Shown: positions 37,401-48,105 of the stretch, in pieces | Layout of the letters: each line of letters opens with the position of its first letter | Numbering within the stretch: the first letter of the stretch is position 1 | Assembly: GCF_004006635.1 (NCBI RefSeq) | Contig: NZ_CP034842.1 | Location: 2,170,001-2,234,000, forward strand | Direction: 5' to 3' | Source: Fusobacterium necrophorum subsp. necrophorum | Lineage (GTDB): Bacteria > Fusobacteriota > Fusobacteriia > Fusobacteriales > Fusobacteriaceae | Length of the DNA stretch: 64,000 nt | Translations under genes and position numbers: made by a program | The notes under the pieces: generated by a model | What the model was told of the DNA's origin: nothing | Databases searched by the model: none | What the model saw: only the letters and a program-made list of their open reading frames with translations

Positions 37401-40400
37401 TCATTATATTGAAAAGCACTGACTGTATATTCTTCTCCCTGATAGATTACTTTTGCCCCTATATTGACAGGTACACGTTCTTTTTCGCTTGAAATTTCTT
37501 CTTTTCCCTTTATTGTATCCTGTTCCTCAAATATATCTGTTAAAGACATTTGCTTTGCTTCAATACTTTTTTTACTATTTTTCTCATTTAAATTAAAGCG
37601 TTCAAGGGTATCTTTTTTTGCATAAAGATTTGCGACCGGTCTTTGAGGTGTATATAAAACTTCCGTCATCAGTTTTTCTGTATTCGAGACAAGTTGTAAC
37701 CTGCTCATTCCTACAGGATTAAAATTATTTCCTGTAATTTCATACTCTTTATTTTGAAAGATAACGGAAAGTCCTTTTTTGTTATAATCTTCAATATCTA
37801 ACAGAATAAGATCTTCACCATTTATACTTTGTTCTTGTAACTTCTCTGTTGTAGATATGATTTCCAAATCAAGTTCTCTTTCATTTCTAAAAGGAATAAT
37901 TTCACTGCCCGTTATAAATCCGTTTAAATAACCCTCCGGATCATCTAATTTTATCGTTTTATATGTTTTATAGTCATTAATTTCTGAAATAACATATTCC
38001 TTGCCTTGATACTTTACCTGCATGCCTTCTTGATAGATAGGTTTTTGTATTTCTTCCTGTTCTTTTGTCTTTTCAATCTGTTCGTTGACATAGCCGGTAA
38101 GCATAATATTTCTATGATTATCATCAAGCAGATAAGGAAGATTTTGTAGCATTTCTTTATAACTATCATAGGAAACCGCCACATTGCTACTTAACATATA
38201 TCCGTTATATCTTAAATGCTGCCTTAACTGCTTATTTTTCATATCCAAAACAAGCTCTGCCTCATAACCTTCTTTTTCATCAATACTATCTGTTATATGC
38301 TCCGGTGCTTTTAATTTTTCTTCAGATATACTCAATTCATTTAAGATAAATTCTTCACTCTGTGGATGAAATTGATATTCGCCGACCTCCTTTACATCTT
38401 TAAAAATAAGGGTTGATAAGATTACTTTCTTATCTCTAATTTCAAGCACCTTTGCTTTTTCTTCTTCCGGTAAATTTACATTAAAGTGTAGTTCATTATC
38501 TTTATCTATATATGCTACATTTTGCATTGCGCCATCGATCTTTAGATTTTTATTTGAAACATATATATCTTCATAGTAATTTGGAAATTGCTCACCAAAA
38601 CTTGATATATCAAAATCATAACCTTCTTTTTGTTCCGTTACTATATCTCTATCAATTTCATATAGTCCTTGATTCTCAAGATAAAATACATCATTAAGAT
38701 CTGTTAGATTCACTTCTTTCATACTTGTAGCAATCTCGTCAAAAAGTGCATCAATCTTGGTGCTTTCTTCAAAGGTTATTCCTTTGTATAGAGGATAGAC
38801 TTTACCTTCAAAGTTATCATGACTTGGATATACCTTAGTTCCTGTTTGTTCAAGAGAAATATCCGCTACTTTATCCTTATCAACTACTGCATAGTAATAT
38901 CCTACTTTTATGGCTATTTTATTATCATAAGATATATCTTTTGTTTCTAGTACACTTTCTTTTTCTTTGGATAATTCACTTAAATATTCATTGTACCTGT
39001 GTTCAAGTTCAATTCGCAGTTTTTTGACATCATCTAAACTTTTCATATCGTCCGGAAGATTGCCTTGTCTTTTGGCAACTTCTCTCATAACTTTTGCGTA
39101 TTCTCTTTGAAAAACACTTGAAAAATCGGCAAGTGTATTGTTACCTAAAATTTGCCTTGCTTTAAGTACAGTTCTTTGTAAATCTTCATCATTTTTCAAA
39201 GTTTCGTACAAAATATCCGAAATATTTTTAATGGAATTTATTTGGGGATACTTTATTTTTTCATCCTCTATTGATTCATCTATCTTTCCTAAAAACTTAT
39301 CCACTGTACTTGAATAAGTTAAGCTATTAGTATTTGTATATACTACTCTATATTCTCCATCATTATTTTTAAAAAAAGTAAAACGGGCTAAATCCGATAA
39401 TTCTTTATCTTCCTCAAAAGGATTATATTCCTCAAACCTTAAACCATCGCTATATACAAAGTTTTTAAAATACGGGAATAACTTCTTATAATCATCTTTA
39501 CTCGATACTACAGTCATAGATTCTTTTTCTAAAATATCCTTAACTACATTATCTATACTATCTATACCGTATTCTTTATTTTCCTTGCTCAGTTCAATTT
39601 GCTCATAAAGATACTGAAAATCTCTTTGGTTTACCTCATTTCCATCCCCGATATCCATTCTGAAGTGTTCTTCTACTTTACCATCTACAATATGATCAAA
39701 ATAGAATTTAGAATAACCTACCCACTCGTCAGTCATTTCTCCATATTCATCTTCACCTACCGTTTTGTTATGAACTCTGATTTTTTCGTCAAGCTCTTTG
39801 ATTTCATCAAGCAATTCTTTCGTAACAAGTTCTCCGGCATACTCTTTTTCTATAAGACCCAAACCTTCATTAAATTCTACAACCCAATAATCTCTACGAT
39901 TCCCTATTTCAGAAACAGATTCTTCTTTGAAAGACTCATTTCTATCTGCTATATTTTCTTTTATATCTTCCCTGTCTTCTGTCTGCTCTGTAAGCTCTTC
40001 CTTTTTTATATATCTGTCACTTTCAATAAGAGTTTGTATCCTTTTTGCCACCTGATTCCAGTTTAGAAAACTATCCTTGCAATGTTCTTTTTCAAGCTTT
40101 ATCCCTTTCGCATCGTGCCATTCACCACTTCCTCTCGCACCGGATAGAGCATGAGAGCGACCGCCTGTTCCATATTCATTTTTCAGAAAATCCATCTTCT
40201 CTTGAAGGGTATGGGACTTTCCAAAAAACTCAATGATCCTTTCTTTTCCTCCGGAAATTCCACTGCCCCTACGCAGATTCTCATCCATTTCATCTTCGGT
40301 AATAAAGCTTTTTATATTGGGTATTTCCGTCAGACTTGATGTCAATTCTTTTCTTAGAATCTCCAAGTCTTGTATTCTTTGCAGGATGTCATTTAACTTA

Positions 40401-43400
40401 TGATAGTGGAAGCGTAATATACTTGGATCGGTATCGTAGTCTTGCAAGAAGGTTTCATATTCTTTCTTGAGCGTATTTCTAAACTCTGCACTGCTTAGTT
40501 TTTCTGTCAACTCCTCGGTTTGATCCGGGAATCCACTTTTTTCCGTTTGATTCAGAAGAGATAGATAGTTTTGCTTTACTTCATCAGCAAGATCCTTGTT
40601 CAAAAACCAAAGCATCTCCGCAAGTTCTTTTCGCTCGTGAGAAAAGGCTTCTGCCACTTCCACATTGGTGGCATATTGACCTTTTTCGATTAGTTCTCCG
40701 ATACGATTGGCAGCATCGATCCATGAAAAAACTTGAGATGGATTTTCTTTTGAAGAAGTGTCGTTGGATAGATAAATTCCCTCTGTATCGTACCATGCAC
40801 AAACCTTGTTCCCTTCCACTTCATATCCGTTTCCGCCCTGAAAGTTCCTTTGAAGAAAATCAGCCAATTCTTCCACACTCTTACCTTTGGAATATTCTGC
40901 AAGAACTTTTAATCGTAGAAGATCCTCGTTTCCTCCATGAATCAAAACAGTATCAATTTCTTCTTGCTGCATTGGTAATTCAAATCTTCCCTGAATTCCT
41001 ACGTTTTGAGCAAAAGAAAAAGAAGCCCTATCGACTTCTTTCCCTTCATTTCCTATATCATCTTGTTCTATTTTCTGTTTATTTTCTTCATGATACTCAT
41101 CTATGCCCAAACGATCTGTTCCATTGCCATTCTTGTAAGTGTCATATCCAAGTTCTTTTTCAATCCTGCGTACTTCAGAAAATCCTGATCCTGCATCTTG
41201 GTTGTCATTCCCCAAGCTTCTTTCATTCTCATCTCTTCTATATCCATGAAGTTCTCCACTTGTTCCTGAATGTCCAACAGATGATCCATTAGGTTTTTTT
41301 CCATCAGCATAACCTGATATTCTTCCCCTTTTTCCTCTTTGAGATATTTCAGTCTCGCTTTGCCAAATCGGTTCAGTTTGCTTAAGTTCAGTTTCTCCGG
41401 CAGTTTCATATTCGGAATTAACACTTCCGATCCGTCCTCCATCTTCTCCAATCTGTAAGTCCCTCCCTGTCTCTCGAATGGACTCTCTTTCACGATAGGT
41501 GTATAAATCTCGCCCTCCAGAAGGTATTCCTTCTTCGCCAGTACTACGGTTTCTTTCATCTTCTAAGCCTCCTTCTTTTATTTCTTTTTCATTTTCTATA
41601 ATTTCGGTAGTTCTGTTAATTTCATCTGAAACATTATTATAACGCTCCTTATAGTTTTTTGTCTGCTCCCTTTTTTGAATTTCTGAAAACTTTTCTCTTT
41701 CTTCCACTTTTGAAATTTCTCTACCGATATCCATAAGTATTCTTTTCACATTGTTTGAAGTATAGGCAAGTAATCTGTCAATATCTTGCGTACTTGAAAC
41801 TCTTGAGAGCATTTCTAATTTTTCCCTATCCCCTAAAAAACGAAGTCCCATTCTTTCATATACCGAAACCTTTGCAGATTCTTCTAAAAAATGAAGTATA
41901 TTTACTTTACTGTTTTCTTTTAAGGTTTCATCATTTAAAGAATTAAGCACTTTATTTAATATCTGCCTTGTATATAGCGAAACAAGTGTATTTATCTTAT
42001 CTTCTGTAGAAAATATAAGGTTACTATTTTTTTCTTTAAAAGTATCAATCAGGGTATCTAAGGCAGTTATATGCTTTTCATTATGATACTTCCATAATTT
42101 TACTTCAGAAATATTATGATTTAAGCTCACTGTTTGACTTACATCAAAAATATATTTTATCTTCTCTCTTTCAATGTCTAAAACAGGTATTCCTTTTTCT
42201 CCCCTGCTTACATTTCTTCCGATGCTTTTCCAATAGTCATATTCCGCACAGGCTGTTGCCTTTTCATTTACTGTATATATGCTAAGTTGATTAAAATACG
42301 GATATTTATAGTTGTTTCCCACTACCTTAAGATAGGTTTCATACCTATCTATATCTTCTTTAAATTCTTCTTTTGCAAAATCAAGAATTTGTTTGACTTC
42401 ATCAAATTCATATCTTGGCACTGTATCTCCCTCCTTTTTCTTCTTATTTTCATGTCTTTTTTCTTCTGCTTTATCCTTTGATGTATATGCTTTTTCCCAA
42501 TTATAAAACTGATTGATAGAGCTTATCGCCTTATCTGCAATATAGTGGATATAATCGGTATTGCCTCGTCTTTTATACCATTTTTCTCTTTTCAGTCCGC
42601 TACTTTCCATAAATGATATTGCCATTTCTACATTTCCTGTATAGTAAAGCAGCCTTTGTAGCATAAAAAAATCAGCCTCTGACCTACTGTTAAAATAGCT
42701 TTCATAATTACCATAGTAAATTTGTCTTAAATCTTCTCCTGCATATGAAAAATATCCCCTGTCAAATAACTTTTCTAATATGTCCTGATCCCCATTGTAA
42801 GAAGTAATCGTTGGACTTCTTTTATTTTCAGCACTAATTTTATTTGTCTTTGGCATATATTTTTCATATAAGGGCTTTAGCTCACTGTCAATACTTTCTA
42901 TTTTGCTCCTATCTCTATCCTTTATAACATTACCGGTAACTGTAAAAAATCTATCTTTATCATAGATTTCAAGATTTTTATACCTTTTTCTTTCTCCCGG
43001 TACTTCACCTTTTCCTATAAAATGGAGTCCCGTTTTTGATGGAGATATTTCAGCATAGGTGGAAATTCCTCTTAAAAAATCAGCTGTCATAGACTTTGCA
43101 TGATAATCCATACTATACGCCATAATGTCATCACTTACTTTATCTATATCTATGCCTATATATCCGTCTCCCAACATAAATCCAAGACCATCACCAATAT
43201 TTTGATTAAGTGCTGCTATGCAATCTTCATAAGAATTCCATGTCGTTTTATCATTGGATTTGGCAGGTTTTCCGTTTGGCATTAAGGGTAATTTCGTATT
43301 CTTCCCATCTCTTTGAATGATTTTATACAAACACCAGCGTTTCTCTCTTTTTAGTTCATCAGGAATATTTTCATAATTTTTTATGAGGTCATTCATAACG

Positions 43401-43405
43401 ATCAC
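31403..43405 (-). CDS. Giant 4000-residue ICE protein: primase-like, ArdC-like, adenine methylase and SNF2-type helicase
   Basis: Domains in order. Residues 1-~300: primase/polymerase-like ([15 protein letters not shown]) as in phage NrS-1 type primases. About 330-420: ArdC-like ([19 protein letters not shown]). About 560-800: low-complexity charged linker. About 820-1130: two related repeats. About 2270-2350: N6-adenine methylase with EPSCATGRF and NVPFGEY. About 2985-3490: helicase with [17 protein letters not shown] and QRAGRIVRQ. About 3930-3960: Asp-rich Ca-binding-like motif, then the tail [15 protein letters not shown]. Such fused proteins are common in Tn1549-like ICEs and are thought to protect incoming DNA and aid replication; methylase motif IV is NVPF, not NPPY. 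No frameshift is seen over 12 kb. Confidence 0.9.
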   Translation of the reverse strand: MIVMNDLIKNYENIPDELKREKRWCLYKIIQRDGKNTKLPLMPNGKPAKSNDKTTWNSYEDCIAALNQNIGDGLGFMLGDGYIGIDIDKVSDDIMAYSMDYHAKSMTADFLRGISTYAEISPSKTGLHFIGKGEVPGERKRYKNLEIYDKDRFFTVTGNVIKDRDRSKIESIDSELKPLYEKYMPKTNKISAENKRSPTITSYNGDQDILEKLFDRGYFSYAGEDLRQIYYGNYESYFNSRSEADFFMLQRLLYYTGNVEMAISFMESSGLKREKWYKRRGNTDYIHYIADKAISSINQFYNWEKAYTSKDKAEEKRHENKKKKEGDTVPRYEFDEVKQILDFAKEEFKEDIDRYETYLKVVGNNYKYPYFNQLSIYTVNEKATACAEYDYWKSIGRNVSRGEKGIPVLDIEREKIKYIFDVSQTVSLNHNISEVKLWKYHNEKHITALDTLIDTFKEKNSNLIFSTEDKINTLVSLYTRQILNKVLNSLNDETLKENSKVNILHFLEESAKVSVYERMGLRFLGDREKLEMLSRVSSTQDIDRLLAYTSNNVKRILMDIGREISKVEEREKFSEIQKREQTKNYKERYNNVSDEINRTTEIIENEKEIKEGGLEDERNRSTGEEGIPSGGRDLYTYRERESIRETGRDLQIGEDGGRIGSVNSEYETAGETELKQTEPIWQSETEISQRGKRGRISGYADGKKPNGSSVGHSGTSGELHGYRRDENERSLGNDNQDAGSGFSEVRRIEKELGYDTYKNGNGTDRLGIDEYHEENKQKIEQDDIGNEGKEVDRASFSFAQNVGIQGRFELPMQQEEIDTVLIHGGNEDLLRLKVLAEYSKGKSVEELADFLQRNFQGGNGYEVEGNKVCAWYDTEGIYLSNDTSSKENPSQVFSWIDAANRIGELIEKGQYATNVEVAEAFSHERKELAEMLWFLNKDLADEVKQNYLSLLNQTEKSGFPDQTEELTEKLSSAEFRNTLKKEYETFLQDYDTDPSILRFHYHKLNDILQRIQDLEILRKELTSSLTEIPNIKSFITEDEMDENLRRGSGISGGKERIIEFFGKSHTLQEKMDFLKNEYGTGGRSHALSGARGSGEWHDAKGIKLEKEHCKDSFLNWNQVAKRIQTLIESDRYIKKEELTEQTEDREDIKENIADRNESFKEESVSEIGNRRDYWVVEFNEGLGLIEKEYAGELVTKELLDEIKELDEKIRVHNKTVGEDEYGEMTDEWVGYSKFYFDHIVDGKVEEHFRMDIGDGNEVNQRDFQYLYEQIELSKENKEYGIDSIDNVVKDILEKESMTVVSSKDDYKKLFPYFKNFVYSDGLRFEEYNPFEEDKELSDLARFTFFKNNDGEYRVVYTNTNSLTYSSTVDKFLGKIDESIEDEKIKYPQINSIKNISDILYETLKNDEDLQRTVLKARQILGNNTLADFSSVFQREYAKVMREVAKRQGNLPDDMKSLDDVKKLRIELEHRYNEYLSELSKEKESVLETKDISYDNKIAIKVGYYYAVVDKDKVADISLEQTGTKVYPSHDNFEGKVYPLYKGITFEESTKIDALFDEIATSMKEVNLTDLNDVFYLENQGLYEIDRDIVTEQKEGYDFDISSFGEQFPNYYEDIYVSNKNLKIDGAMQNVAYIDKDNELHFNVNLPEEEKAKVLEIRDKKVILSTLIFKDVKEVGEYQFHPQSEEFILNELSISEEKLKAPEHITDSIDEKEGYEAELVLDMKNKQLRQHLRYNGYMLSSNVAVSYDSYKEMLQNLPYLLDDNHRNIMLTGYVNEQIEKTKEQEEIQKPIYQEGMQVKYQGKEYVISEINDYKTYKTIKLDDPEGYLNGFITGSEIIPFRNERELDLEIISTTEKLQEQSINGEDLILLDIEDYNKKGLSVIFQNKEYEITGNNFNPVGMSRLQLVSNTEKLMTEVLYTPQRPVANLYAKKDTLERFNLNEKNSKKSIEAKQMSLTDIFEEQDTIKGKEEISSEKERVPVNIGAKVIYQGEEYTVSAFQYNDVLGKNDLWLNPVSKNNHQIPIVSFSDREELNEKLIVIDTNLNLGEDKSELLHHSLDVINDKGSVIANQFIVKVDNQNRELTVYSEQNPNSHREFELSFDYLNGLGQIDGDGNNLKLTKHRQETIDKKLESYDNWKENREERYAPDNEYMGGIPPVNYKINREDEILPPSERLKNNMEAIKVLKEIEERHSHATKEEQDILSRYVGWGGLSDVFDESKEGQWLDARKFLKENLSPSEYDSARESTLTAFYTPKIVIDSIYQALSNMGFESGNILEPSCATGRFIGNLPDSMQGSKFYGVELDSISGRIASRLYPNAKIQIKGFEETTFSNNLFDVAVGNVPFGEYKIADREYEKNNFLIHDFFFAKTLDKVRSGGLIAFISSSGTMDKKSEDIRRYISERAEFLGAIRLPNNTFKGEAGTEVTSDIIFLKKRDRLLKLDEEWVKLGTDERGLTYNKYFVDNPDMVLGNMEEISSRFGTSLACVADENSILKEQLDTAIKNIKGSYEKIELNNEFEVETIPADDSVKNYSYAVIDDKVYFRENSVMQKLDLNKNDEEKVKAYLEIEKTLRQVIAYQKEDYSDTEIKEKQEDLNRLYDEFSKKYGILNSKANKKLFREDANYSLLSTLEKLDKEGNFIEKSDIFTKRTIKKAVAITHTDNLTEALILSISQKGKINFDYMEKLTEKTRREIIEGLKGEIFLNLDGFDPSDTTPFSSAVDLGDFSRSYVTADEYLSGNIREKIEVIDSYIKNVEHELEQNEQLENIDADVLKQDNETLKKELSSLNYQRQKLLEVMPKELEASEITVRMGATWIPEKDYKSFMFHLLKTSASNRWNIDIKYTNFTGEYRVEGKSIDKGNDLANFTYGTSRASAYKLIEDTLNLRDTNVYDQVIGENGKKSSVLNKEETMLARSKQEIIKEEFKNWIFDDRDRRTRLVKEYNEKFNSIRLREYDGSNLTFDGMNPEIELRVHQKDAIARGLFGGNTLLAHEVGAGKTFEMIGIAMESKRLGMSNKAMFVVPNHIVEQFGREFNELYPAANILCATEKDFTPDKRKRFCSRIATGDYDAVIIGHSQFEKIPISKQRQEYELQSQIDEIIDFIEEYKRDRDQKFTVKQLEKTKKGLEVKLKKLNDDYRKDDVVTFEELGIDKLFVDEVHAFKNLYVFTKMRNVAGITTTDSQKSSDMLMKCRYMDEITGNKGIVFATGTPVSNSMAELYTMQRYLQYDELKKMHLQYFDSWASTFGETVTAIELNPEGNGYRSKTRFAKFYNLPELMNMVKQFMDIKTADVLNLPTPNAHYETIKTKPTEEQKQILETFSERADKVRAKQVDSSIDNMLLITNDGKKMALDQRLINPLLPDDENSKVNACVSNVFSIWDKYRDKKSTQLVFCDMSIPNKDGFNVYDDIKEKLIKMGVPENEVEFIHSAKNNKEKDAIFDKVRKGEVRVLLGSTSKCGAGTNCQDKLIAIHDLDVPWRPADLSQRAGRIVRQGNENRDVHIFRYITENTFDAYLFQTLENKQKYISQIMTSKTPVRVAEDIDEATLNYAEIKALATGNPLIREKMDLDVEVSKLKMLESNFKSNLYKMEDKVVKVYPKEIENLKEKIENLKKDIEKVEPYREEKLEKYDQTTLENMGVNEKQVGIKADKEAVSKFTSLTLNGKKYTDKKQAGEFLINRIKGIKKLDDFRSEEVKIGEYRNFDLFAYYDSFSNQYKFNLKGEENHYGEFGTDEIGNITRMDNVLDRMPERLEQTLGKLKDTENQLETAKLEIKKKFPQAELLKEKTLRLAEVNHLLDMGQKEDLKEEKNPLLEEVKEELIHFLNKEYDEAHSIEDFDTMFPDLTDIGLAYTTTPDEKHEIQTSLDLINYKMNTYVDNTLIDSFSYTYDPLDASDTKELIQIKTGIEFWDFNELIYVDEEKLKAALGLEIDDDGNFYDPLSKDMDLDGVADRYDADFRDSKVQSFGDLDKREKASVMDRLGYFKEKVEKGGLQNENSDRKIECKEEVR

Positions 43406-43410
43406 CTCAA

Positions 43411-44157
43411 CTATATTTCCATTCCCTTATCTTTTTTAGTTATCTTTACAGCCCTTACTTTTTCTTCCTTCTTGATTTTTTGCTGATTTTCTTTTAATTT
43501 TTTAAGTACAGACGGTTTTTTCTCTGTCTGTTCCTTTTGACTTTCTTTTTCATTTATGCTTTGTTCCCTTTTTTCTATCAGGGTTTTCTCTTTATTCAGA
43601 TTGTCTTTCCCTAATTTTTCTTCATCTTTTTGGATTTCTTTGGATAGATTATCTAATTTTTCAAGGCAACTATCCAGTTTCTTTTGTTGATCCTTAATAA
43701 AATCCTGCATGGAGTTTACCAATCCTTTTACAATTCCTATTTTCATCTGTACAAATTTTTCCTGTGCTTTGGTAAGGTTATAGGAAAGCTGATGTTTCAT
43801 ATTGTCATACAGATGTTTGATACTTCCAACGGCTTTTTCCTGTAAATTAATAAGGGTATTGCCTACATTCTTGATATCTCGCACAATCAGTGAGCTTAAC
43901 CCTATATTTTCCATTTCATTTAATCGTTTGATTTCTTCTTTAAGTCCTGTGATTTCTTCTTTGAGTGCTTTTAACTCTTCAATATTTGCATCAAAGTCCT
44001 TATTTTTCATCTCATCTTTGAGTTCCTCTGCTATATTAAGCTGCTGATCGGTATGTTCTTCTAAGAAGTCCGCTGTTTTGGTATATTCCTCTTGAATCTC
44101 CTGCATAACATTTTTTGTTTGATTTTCCTGTGATTGTAATACTTCGTTCTTATCCAT
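43411..44157 (-). CDS. Coiled-coil ICE protein of unknown function
   Basis: About 248 residues, almost entirely charged helix ([20 protein letters not shown]) with a basic C-terminus that carries [20 protein letters not shown], the tail motif shared with other ICE proteins. The start ATG 44157 follows AAGGAGG. It lies five bases before the giant gene and should be co-transcribed with it. No enzymatic motif is visible. A structural or relaxosome-tethering role is possible, but that is only a guess. Confidence 0.6.
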   Translation of the reverse strand: MDKNEVLQSQENQTKNVMQEIQEEYTKTADFLEEHTDQQLNIAEELKDEMKNKDFDANIEELKALKEEITGLKEEIKRLNEMENIGLSSLIVRDIKNVGNTLINLQEKAVGSIKHLYDNMKHQLSYNLTKAQEKFVQMKIGIVKGLVNSMQDFIKDQQKKLDSCLEKLDNLSKEIQKDEEKLGKDNLNKEKTLIEKREQSINEKESQKEQTEKKPSVLKKLKENQQKIKKEEKVRAVKITKKDKGMEI

Positions 44158-44199
44158 ACTTATCCTCCTTCGTTTTTTCAATTGTTTTATTCCATCCTT

Positions 44200-44643
44200 T
44201 TATCGAATCCACCTTAACTCCGTAATACCTTTGTATCCCACCTCCCATATAAACCATGCAAAGGCAATGGCACTGCTTTTGTATTTCTCAAATTCTCCGT
44301 TTTTGGCACAATTTAATCTTTTGGAAAATACATATACTCTTTTTGGTGGATACTTTCTAAATAACTCATATCTTGATTGACCTTCTAAAAATGCCAATCG
44401 AAAGAGCATTGCTATTTTTACGCCCTCTCCTGATATTTCAAGTGCGTGTCGTAAAAATTCGTCTGCACAAAAATATGGTGGATTCGTTACTATATCCATT
44501 TTATTTTCTGTTACTGTAAAAAAATCAACTTCTCTTTCTTCTCCATATCCTCTATAACAAATATCTGTCGCTTTTACCGTATAACCGTACTCTTCCAAAA
44601 CTTTTCCGATATGTCCCATTCCGCAAGCCGGCTCATAGACTAA
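44200..44643 (-). pseudogene. Adenine-specific DNA methylase, 3' part (split by IS)
   Basis: The frame contains YEPACGMGHIGKVLE (SAM motif I) and IVTNPPYF (catalytic NPPY). It is cut at CTAA (44640-44643), where the IS5-family element begins. Joining it to the 5' part at 45880-45991 after removal of the IS and one CTAA copy restores an uninterrupted frame (KREQFKSL then VYEPACGMG) of about 183 residues. The gene is therefore inactivated by the IS. An internal ATG gives a 139-residue product that lacks most of motif I. Confidence 0.85.
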
Positions 44644-45879
44644 GGAAAGACCTCACAATTGGCAAAATAAAAAAAGAATGGGGATAACAGGGTAAAAAAT
44701 TGATATTTATTCCCCATTATCTCCATGTTTCTCTTTGTTGTGCCCGATTTTTCGTTTTTCGGGCACAACAAATTAAGCACTCAGGCTCCGCCTCTGTGCG
44801 ATCAATAGATTCGCCAAGCTACACAGGATATTTAGCTTCGCCTCCTGTTTCTTAAGTCCTTTATATCTCGTCTTTCGATAGCCAAACCTTGCTTTGATGA
44901 TCCCAAAGACATGTTCTACTTTGGATCGAATTGATGATTTCTCCCTCTCTCTTCGTTTGATCTGTCCTTTCGATCTCGCACTCTTCTCCCTGCTCTGTGA
45001 ACGTCTCTTGTTGATTTTGTAGTTGATCTTTTGTCCTTTTTTGTTTCTCTTTCTTGCTTCCTCCCGTCGCTCTGCCCCCAAATAACCGCTATCTCCATAG
45101 ACTTCTTTTTCTTCTCCTGTTAATAACTCCGGCACCATCGTTACATCGTGTACGTTCGCTGCACTTACTTTCACGCTGTGTACCAAACCGTTTTTAGCAT
45201 CTACCCCTATATGGGCTTTGTATCCGAAGTACCAATTGTTTCCTTTCTTTGTTTGATGTGCCTCCTTGTCTCTTTGTTTACTTTGGTTTTTTGTGGAGGA
45301 GGGAGAGGAGATGATAGTGGAGTCTACTATGGTTCCTTTTTTGAGAAGGAGTCCTTGGTTACGAAGACGATCTACTACCTGTCCAAAGAATTGTTGCTGT
45401 AGATTGTTTTGCTCAAGAAGATGACGGAATCTGCCTAGAGTATCTCCATCAGGAACTTGGTTGCTGGAAGTGATGTAGCAAAACTCCGAGAAGGATCTGC
45501 TGTCGATGACTTCCGCAACGGTTGCCATGTCCGAGAGGTTATACAGGTTCTGTAGGATATAGAGTCGTAGCATCAATTCTATTTCGTAGGGTTTGTTTCC
45601 ACGTTCTGCTTTGTAATAGAAGGGTTTAATGAGTTCTATCCATTCTTCCCAAGGGATGATTTGATCGATTTGCTTGAGAAATTCTTTTTTCTTTGTTTTG
45701 ACACTTAGAAGTTCGTCTGTAAGAATGGATAGATTTAGTTGTTTGTTCATGGCTCTCCCTCGTTCTCTATTATGCAGTATGGTTTCTAATTACTGGGTTT
45801 GATTCTGTTTTATATCTTTTATTTTATCATAGTTTTGTTCCTTATAGGGAACTATTAGCTCTTTTTGTGCGGTATTTCC
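44644..45879. mobile_element. IS5-family insertion sequence, 1236 bp
   Basis: The ends are imperfect 15-bp inverted repeats: GGAAAGACCTCACAA at the left and GGAAATACCGCACAA (read inward) at the right. The element is flanked by a CTAA direct repeat (44640-44643 and 45880-45883), the YTAR-type 4-bp duplication of IS5 elements. It carries one transposase gene on the minus strand. It interrupts an adenine methylase gene of the ICE. Confidence 0.9.
44773..45750 (-). CDS. IS5-family transposase
   Basis: 325 residues. The DDE residues are visible as TIVDSTII (first Asp), YGDSGYLG (second Asp) and SKVEHVFGIIKARFGYRKTRY (Glu in the Y-(2)-R-(3)-E-(6)-K type C-terminal block). The N-terminal DUF772-like domain (FYYKAERGNKPYEIELMLRL) is present. 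The frame is intact, so the copy may be active. The start ATG 45750 is preceded by a GAGGGAGAG ribosome site. Confidence 0.93.
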   Translation of the reverse strand: MNKQLNLSILTDELLSVKTKKKEFLKQIDQIIPWEEWIELIKPFYYKAERGNKPYEIELMLRLYILQNLYNLSDMATVAEVIDSRSFSEFCYITSSNQVPDGDTLGRFRHLLEQNNLQQQFFGQVVDRLRNQGLLLKKGTIVDSTIISSPSSTKNQSKQRDKEAHQTKKGNNWYFGYKAHIGVDAKNGLVHSVKVSAANVHDVTMVPELLTGEEKEVYGDSGYLGAERREEARKRNKKGQKINYKINKRRSQSREKSARSKGQIKRREREKSSIRSKVEHVFGIIKARFGYRKTRYKGLKKQEAKLNILCSLANLLIAQRRSLSA

Positions 45880-45991
45880 CTAAAGATTTAAACTGTTCTC
45901 TTTTTAAAAGTTCATGAATTGCCCTTTTATCGGTAGCATAAAAATCCAATTTCTCTCTGTCTTTACTGAATTTTATTAGCGTATCAAACAT
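45880..45991 (-). pseudogene. Adenine-specific DNA methylase, 5' part (split by IS)
   Basis: Starts at ATG 45991 behind AAGGAGTAGCCT and reads MFDTLIKFSKDREKLDFYAT, then KRAIHELLKREQF, before running into the IS at 45880. It continues the frame of the 3' part at 44200-44643. The start lies three bases beyond the topoisomerase gene stop, as in an operon. Confidence 0.85.
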
Positions 45992-45994
45992 AGG

Positions 45995-47707
45995 CTACTC
46001 CTTTTTATATCGGGATAATTCATTTTTTATCTCATGCTCTATTGTTTTTAAAAATTCTTCCTTTGAAGACTTTCCCTGTGCAATCTCCGACAGCTGCATT
46101 TCCCACTGTGCGGTAGTTTCTGCTGATTTAAATCTATCAGCTACTATCGTTACAAGGCTGATTCCTTTATGCGTTGCAATCAAATTTTTCTTATCTCTTT
46201 GAATAAAGCCTTTGTAAATTAGATTTTCTATAATCCCTGCACGAGTTGCCGGTGTGCCAAGTCCTTTTCGTTCGACCTCTACCCTTTTTTCAAGTGCTTT
46301 ATTTCCTGCCAATTCCATGCTTTTTAATAGGGTGTTTTCTGTAAAGTGTTTTGGAGGCTTAGTATATTTTTCTTTAATCTCTTTATTTTCAATGCTTAAA
46401 ACATCTCCAATACTTACATCAGGAAGCTCCATATCCTCATTCTTCTTGGATTTGTATTCTTTAAGATATTTTGTAAAGCCTTCATCTATAATGACTTTTC
46501 CTGAACTTGTAAATTCAAAGCCGTCAAAAATTGCTACAATCTTAGTAGTATTCTCGATTAAAGGATAACCTACACTTGCGTGTAGCTTATTAAAAATAAG
46601 CCTATACACTTTTGCTTCACTCTCTGGAATACTCGATAAATCTTCACTCATTGAACTTACTGTCGGTATAATAGCATGATGATCCGTTACCTTGCTTGAA
46701 TTAAAAATGACCTTAATACGCTGTGTATCAAAGTCATTTTGTCCCAATATGTTGTTTATCATACTTGTAATCATATCTGTTGTAAGGTATCTGCTGTCCG
46801 TTCTCGGATAAGTAATAAGTTTTTTCTCATACAGACTTTGAGCATAATCAAGGGTTTGCTTTGCACTATATCCAAAATACTTATTACACTCTCTTTGGAG
46901 CGTAGTTAAGTCATAGGGTAAGTCGGGCTTTGTGATTTTTTCTTTCTGAATGACATCGGTAATTTCAATCCTATCGCCTACTAAATTTAAGAGCTGCTCA
47001 GCTGCTATTTCATCATCAATTCCGTCTGTGGAAAGTATAAAACCGTCCATAGATAGCTCTACGGTATAGTATTTCTCTTTCTTGAAATTTGCTATCTCGT
47101 CATCTCGTTTTACAATCATGGCAAGAGTCGGTGTCTGCACTCTGCCAACAGAGTAATTCTGCTTGTAAAGGCAAGAATAAAGTCTGCTCAAATTCATTCC
47201 GACAAGCCAATCTGCTATCGCTCTTGCCTGTGCCGATTCAAAGAGATTATCATAGTCCTTTCCTTCTTTTAGATTATCAAATCCCTCTTTAATGGCACTG
47301 TCTTCCATAGATGAAATCCAAAAACGTTTCATTTTCTTTTTACAATGAGCCTCACTATATACCAGTCTAAAAATACTTTCTCCCTCACGTCCTGCATCGC
47401 AAACATTGATTACAAATTCTACATCCTTATCATTCATCAGCTTTTTAAGGATGTTAAACTGCTTCTTGGTTGCCTTTGCTACTTCATACTTATAGTCCTT
47501 TGGAATAATCGGTAAATCTTCTATATTCCACTTTGCATACTTTTCATCATATCTTTCAGGATTGGACATCTGAATCAAATGTCCAATGCACCAAGAAACT
47601 ATATATCCGTTCCCCTCATAATATCCATCTTTCTTTTTCGTTGCTCCAAGCACCTTTGATATGCTTATTGCCACACTCGGTTTTTCACTTATTACCAAAG
47701 TTCGCAT
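45995..47707 (-). CDS. topB: DNA topoisomerase III
   Basis: 570 residues of the type IA family. The TOPRIM domain shows SEKPSVAISISKVLG and INVCDAGREGESIFRLVY; the active-site tyrosine is in LITYPRTDSRYL. It lacks the zinc-finger tail of chromosomal TopA, as is usual for plasmid and ICE TopB proteins. It would decatenate or relax DNA during ICE replication and transfer. The ATG follows AAAGGAGGAATTT, just after a terminator hairpin. Confidence 0.93.
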   Translation of the reverse strand: MRTLVISEKPSVAISISKVLGATKKKDGYYEGNGYIVSWCIGHLIQMSNPERYDEKYAKWNIEDLPIIPKDYKYEVAKATKKQFNILKKLMNDKDVEFVINVCDAGREGESIFRLVYSEAHCKKKMKRFWISSMEDSAIKEGFDNLKEGKDYDNLFESAQARAIADWLVGMNLSRLYSCLYKQNYSVGRVQTPTLAMIVKRDDEIANFKKEKYYTVELSMDGFILSTDGIDDEIAAEQLLNLVGDRIEITDVIQKEKITKPDLPYDLTTLQRECNKYFGYSAKQTLDYAQSLYEKKLITYPRTDSRYLTTDMITSMINNILGQNDFDTQRIKVIFNSSKVTDHHAIIPTVSSMSEDLSSIPESEAKVYRLIFNKLHASVGYPLIENTTKIVAIFDGFEFTSSGKVIIDEGFTKYLKEYKSKKNEDMELPDVSIGDVLSIENKEIKEKYTKPPKHFTENTLLKSMELAGNKALEKRVEVERKGLGTPATRAGIIENLIYKGFIQRDKKNLIATHKGISLVTIVADRFKSAETTAQWEMQLSEIAQGKSSKEEFLKTIEHEIKNELSRYKKE

Positions 47708-47733
47708 AAATTCCTCCTTTTTTCATAAAAAAA

Positions 47734-47757
47734 GAGCGAAAGATTTTTCTCTCGCTC
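47734..47757 (-). terminator. Terminator-like hairpin before topB
   Basis: A GAGCGA/TCGCTC stem with an A/T-rich loop is followed on the minus strand by TCTTTTTTTATG. It separates topB from the AbiE region; topB's ribosome site lies immediately after it, so it may also act as an attenuator. Confidence 0.6.
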
Positions 47758-47813
47758 ACAGTTTTCTCTTAAATGCTACATCATATTTAAGAAAATTTTA
47801 TATTTATTATTCT

Positions 47814-48099
47814 TTATTTCTTTACTCTCCAATAGCCATCTTTCGCACTACCGGTATATTCAATTACTTTTTCATCAGTCAATTTCTTCAAATCTCTCTA
47901 TTGTTCGTTCTGAAACATAGAGTATTTTTGATAAATCAAGGGCAGTAATTTTTGAATTTCCCTCAATAATTTCAATAATATGTTTTCGTCTATCATCAGG
48001 TTTTAATTTTTGACCGACATTTTGACCGACATTTTTTGCATCATAGTTTAGATTTTTCAAAATCGTAAAAAAAGCACTTTCTGTATTTTCATCTTCCCA
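47814..48099 (-). pseudogene. Remnant of an AlbA-type ATP-binding/HTH protein, frameshifted
   Basis: The open frame reads FFTILKNLNYDAKNVGQNVG, then a winged-helix segment (ITALDLSKILYVSERTIER), resembling the C-terminal tail of AlbA_2/RecG-like transcriptional regulators. After TIER the sequence GAGAG appears to have lost one GA unit. In the other frame it continues RDLKKLTDEKVIEYTGSAKD to TAA 47814. No N-terminal part is present. A decayed fragment, between topB and the AbiE genes. Confidence 0.6.
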
Positions 48100-48105
48100 T
48101 CAAAT

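Noticed and set aside
40723-41292. 189-codon plus-strand ORF opposite the giant gene
   Set aside because: It is antisense to the low-complexity linker of the 4000-residue protein and looks like a shadow of its composition.
41101-41559. 152-codon minus-strand ORF overlapping the giant gene in another frame
   Set aside because: The giant frame continues intact through this part, and the linker's composition explains an open second frame. No ribosome site supports it.
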